From: a virus
Virus record (IMG/VR): IMGVR_UViG_3300020122_000057
Span: 1 to 64,000 of that record
Reading direction: 5' to 3' (one strand)
Length of the DNA: 64,000 nt
In this document: piece after piece, positions 63,089-64,000 of the stretch
How the letters are laid out: each line of letters begins with the position of its first letter
Position numbering within the stretch: the first letter of the stretch is position 1
Made by a program: the position numbers and the translations under genes
The notes under the pieces: generated by a model
Databases searched by the model: none
Told to the model about the DNA's origin: nothing
The model's input: the letters and a program-made list of their open reading frames with translations, nothing else

Positions 63089-63993
63089 TAGACCTTACCC
63101 GCTCGCACCTTCTCCCAAAGAAGTCGCAAGTCCGCAGGTTCCGTTGGTTTAATGATGCCCTTTCCGACTAGTTCTTCCGGTATCTTATTGCGTGCGAAAC
63201 GGACTATCTGATACGGAGTGTCCTTACCTTTATCATCCTTCTTGATGAAAGCTTCGCGGCTAGTTTCGGTAATTAGATGCCGCGCATTCGCGTTGATCTT
63301 GCGGATATTCAGCACGAATTCAAAATCCGCTGCGAGCATATTGCTCATAGCTGGAGGAAGGTCAGGGCTAATACGAATCTCATTCCCCGTTTCCCAGCTA
63401 CGCTCCAACGCGGTTACGATGAGATTCATTGGTTTCGTCAACGCCGATAACTGAATCATATCCCGCAGGTCATCCTTACTACCCTTGCTTACCTTACGAA
63501 TATCCTTTACTTCCGCCCCGGCGTCGTTGAAGGAATTGTCATCATTCAACATATCCTTCACTTGCGTAATGTCGTCAATGATGAGTGTTCGATCCGGTAA
63601 ATTAGCCCATTCCGGCCAGATAGCCTCGGGGTACATGACAGCATAACGGAAGTTCTCTACCGTGTTAGCGTGGAATGCTTCATATTTTTTCTTGCGTAGT
63701 GGGTCGAGTTGCTCCTTCTGGCGGGTGAGGATAATGCGCGTATTCTCGGGAGTGCCGAATTTAGCCGCACAGACTGACTTACCCGAATCTACTTCACCAT
63801 ATAGAAAGCAACGGAAATAAGGTGTCGTAATCTCCCCCGTATTGAACTTTTGCTTCTGTAGTTTATCGAGTATAGCCGTAGGAATACTGCGTGCCGCAGC
63901 CGCATTTACTCCCGCTACCAACGATACTTGGGTAGGTTTAGCTGTATCTTTCGCTATCTGCGCTTGCTTCATCAATTCCAGTGTTTCCGACAT
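63088..63993 (-). CDS. Sak4/RecA-like AAA ATPase
   Basis: A 301-aa ATPase: CFLYGEVDSGKSVCAAKF gives Walker A (GEVDSGKS), LPDRTLIIDDITQV gives Walker B, and PMNLIVTALERSWETG is a RecA-fold strand with a following conserved residue set. This type of phage protein (AAA_24/Sak4) usually promotes single-strand annealing or strand exchange with a small partner. Only the seven bases beyond its start are in the window, so upstream context is lost. Confidence 0.8.
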   Translation of the reverse strand: MSETLELMKQAQIAKDTAKPTQVSLVAGVNAAAARSIPTAILDKLQKQKFNTGEITTPYFRCFLYGEVDSGKSVCAAKFGTPENTRIILTRQKEQLDPLRKKKYEAFHANTVENFRYAVMYPEAIWPEWANLPDRTLIIDDITQVKDMLNDDNSFNDAGAEVKDIRKVSKGSKDDLRDMIQLSALTKPMNLIVTALERSWETGNEIRISPDLPPAMSNMLAADFEFVLNIRKINANARHLITETSREAFIKKDDKGKDTPYQIVRFARNKIPEELVGKGIIKPTEPADLRLLWEKVRAGKV

Positions 63994-64000
63994 TATCCCT

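Noticed and set aside
1-64000. CRISPR array, insertion sequence, integrase or attachment site
   Set aside because: No regularly spaced direct repeats, transposase, recombinase motifs or core-site duplication were seen; HNH genes are the only mobile elements.

Overview
This window is part of the genome of a tailed double-stranded DNA bacteriophage, apparently a podovirus-like virus with a large accessory load. Evidence for this is a complete DNA-packaging and head module (TerS-like protein, TerL with Walker A/B and RNase H residues, portal, scaffold, HK97-type capsid), tail and appendage genes, a lysis cassette, and a family A DNA polymerase with recombination ATPases. No tape measure, tail tube or sheath genes were recognised. 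The host cannot be read from the sequence. An Ig-like 'choice-of-anchor D' domain and Sec signal peptides on the tail appendage proteins are reminiscent of soil Acidobacteriota phages, but that is inference. Neither end of the window looks like a genome end: the gene at base 1 runs off the edge.

Layout. (1) 1-12.1 kb, mostly leftward: compact small genes, many zinc-binding or membrane microproteins, joined by ATGA/TAATG overlaps. They include a 975-aa protein with a PEP-utilising (phosphohistidine swivel) signature and a five-zinc-motif protein ending in a protein tyrosine phosphatase domain. One rightward gene (RepA-like ATPase, 2.5-3.4 kb) is followed by a cluster of GGTTGAA iterons, a candidate replication origin. 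(2) 12.1-12.9 kb: a divergent region with two small leftward zinc-motif ORFs. (3) 12.97-46.4 kb, rightward: terminase, portal, scaffold, capsid, connector and tail genes, internal virion proteins, three signal-peptide-bearing appendage proteins, then lysis genes (XhlA-like, transglycosylase, holin-like proteins, lipoprotein, papain-like peptidase). Two HNH endonucleases, a histidine phosphatase and a GNAT-like gene are embedded here. (4) 46.4-49.4 kb, leftward: HD phosphohydrolase, metallophosphoesterase, PD-(D/E)XK nuclease-like and small genes. (5) 49.4-55.2 kb, leftward: 33 tRNA genes covering all 20 amino acids, three HNH endonucleases, a VWA protein, an RNase P RNA gene of about 261 nt, and an unassigned structured leader RNA behind a near-consensus promoter. 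(6) 55.2-64 kb, leftward: DNA polymerase, UDG-like protein, a trio of AAA+ ATPase, PspA/ESCRT-III-like protein and TPM-domain membrane protein, then a Sak4/RecA-like ATPase.

How it fits together. Replication (polymerase, ATPases, iteron region) and translation support (tRNAs plus RNase P RNA to mature their 5' ends) are transcribed leftward. Virion and lysis genes run rightward. The strongest unusual systems are the phage RNase P RNA inside a complete tRNA set, the AAA+/PspA/TPM membrane trio, the swivel-domain protein, and the zinc-repeat tyrosine phosphatase. All assignments were made by eye from motifs, without searches.
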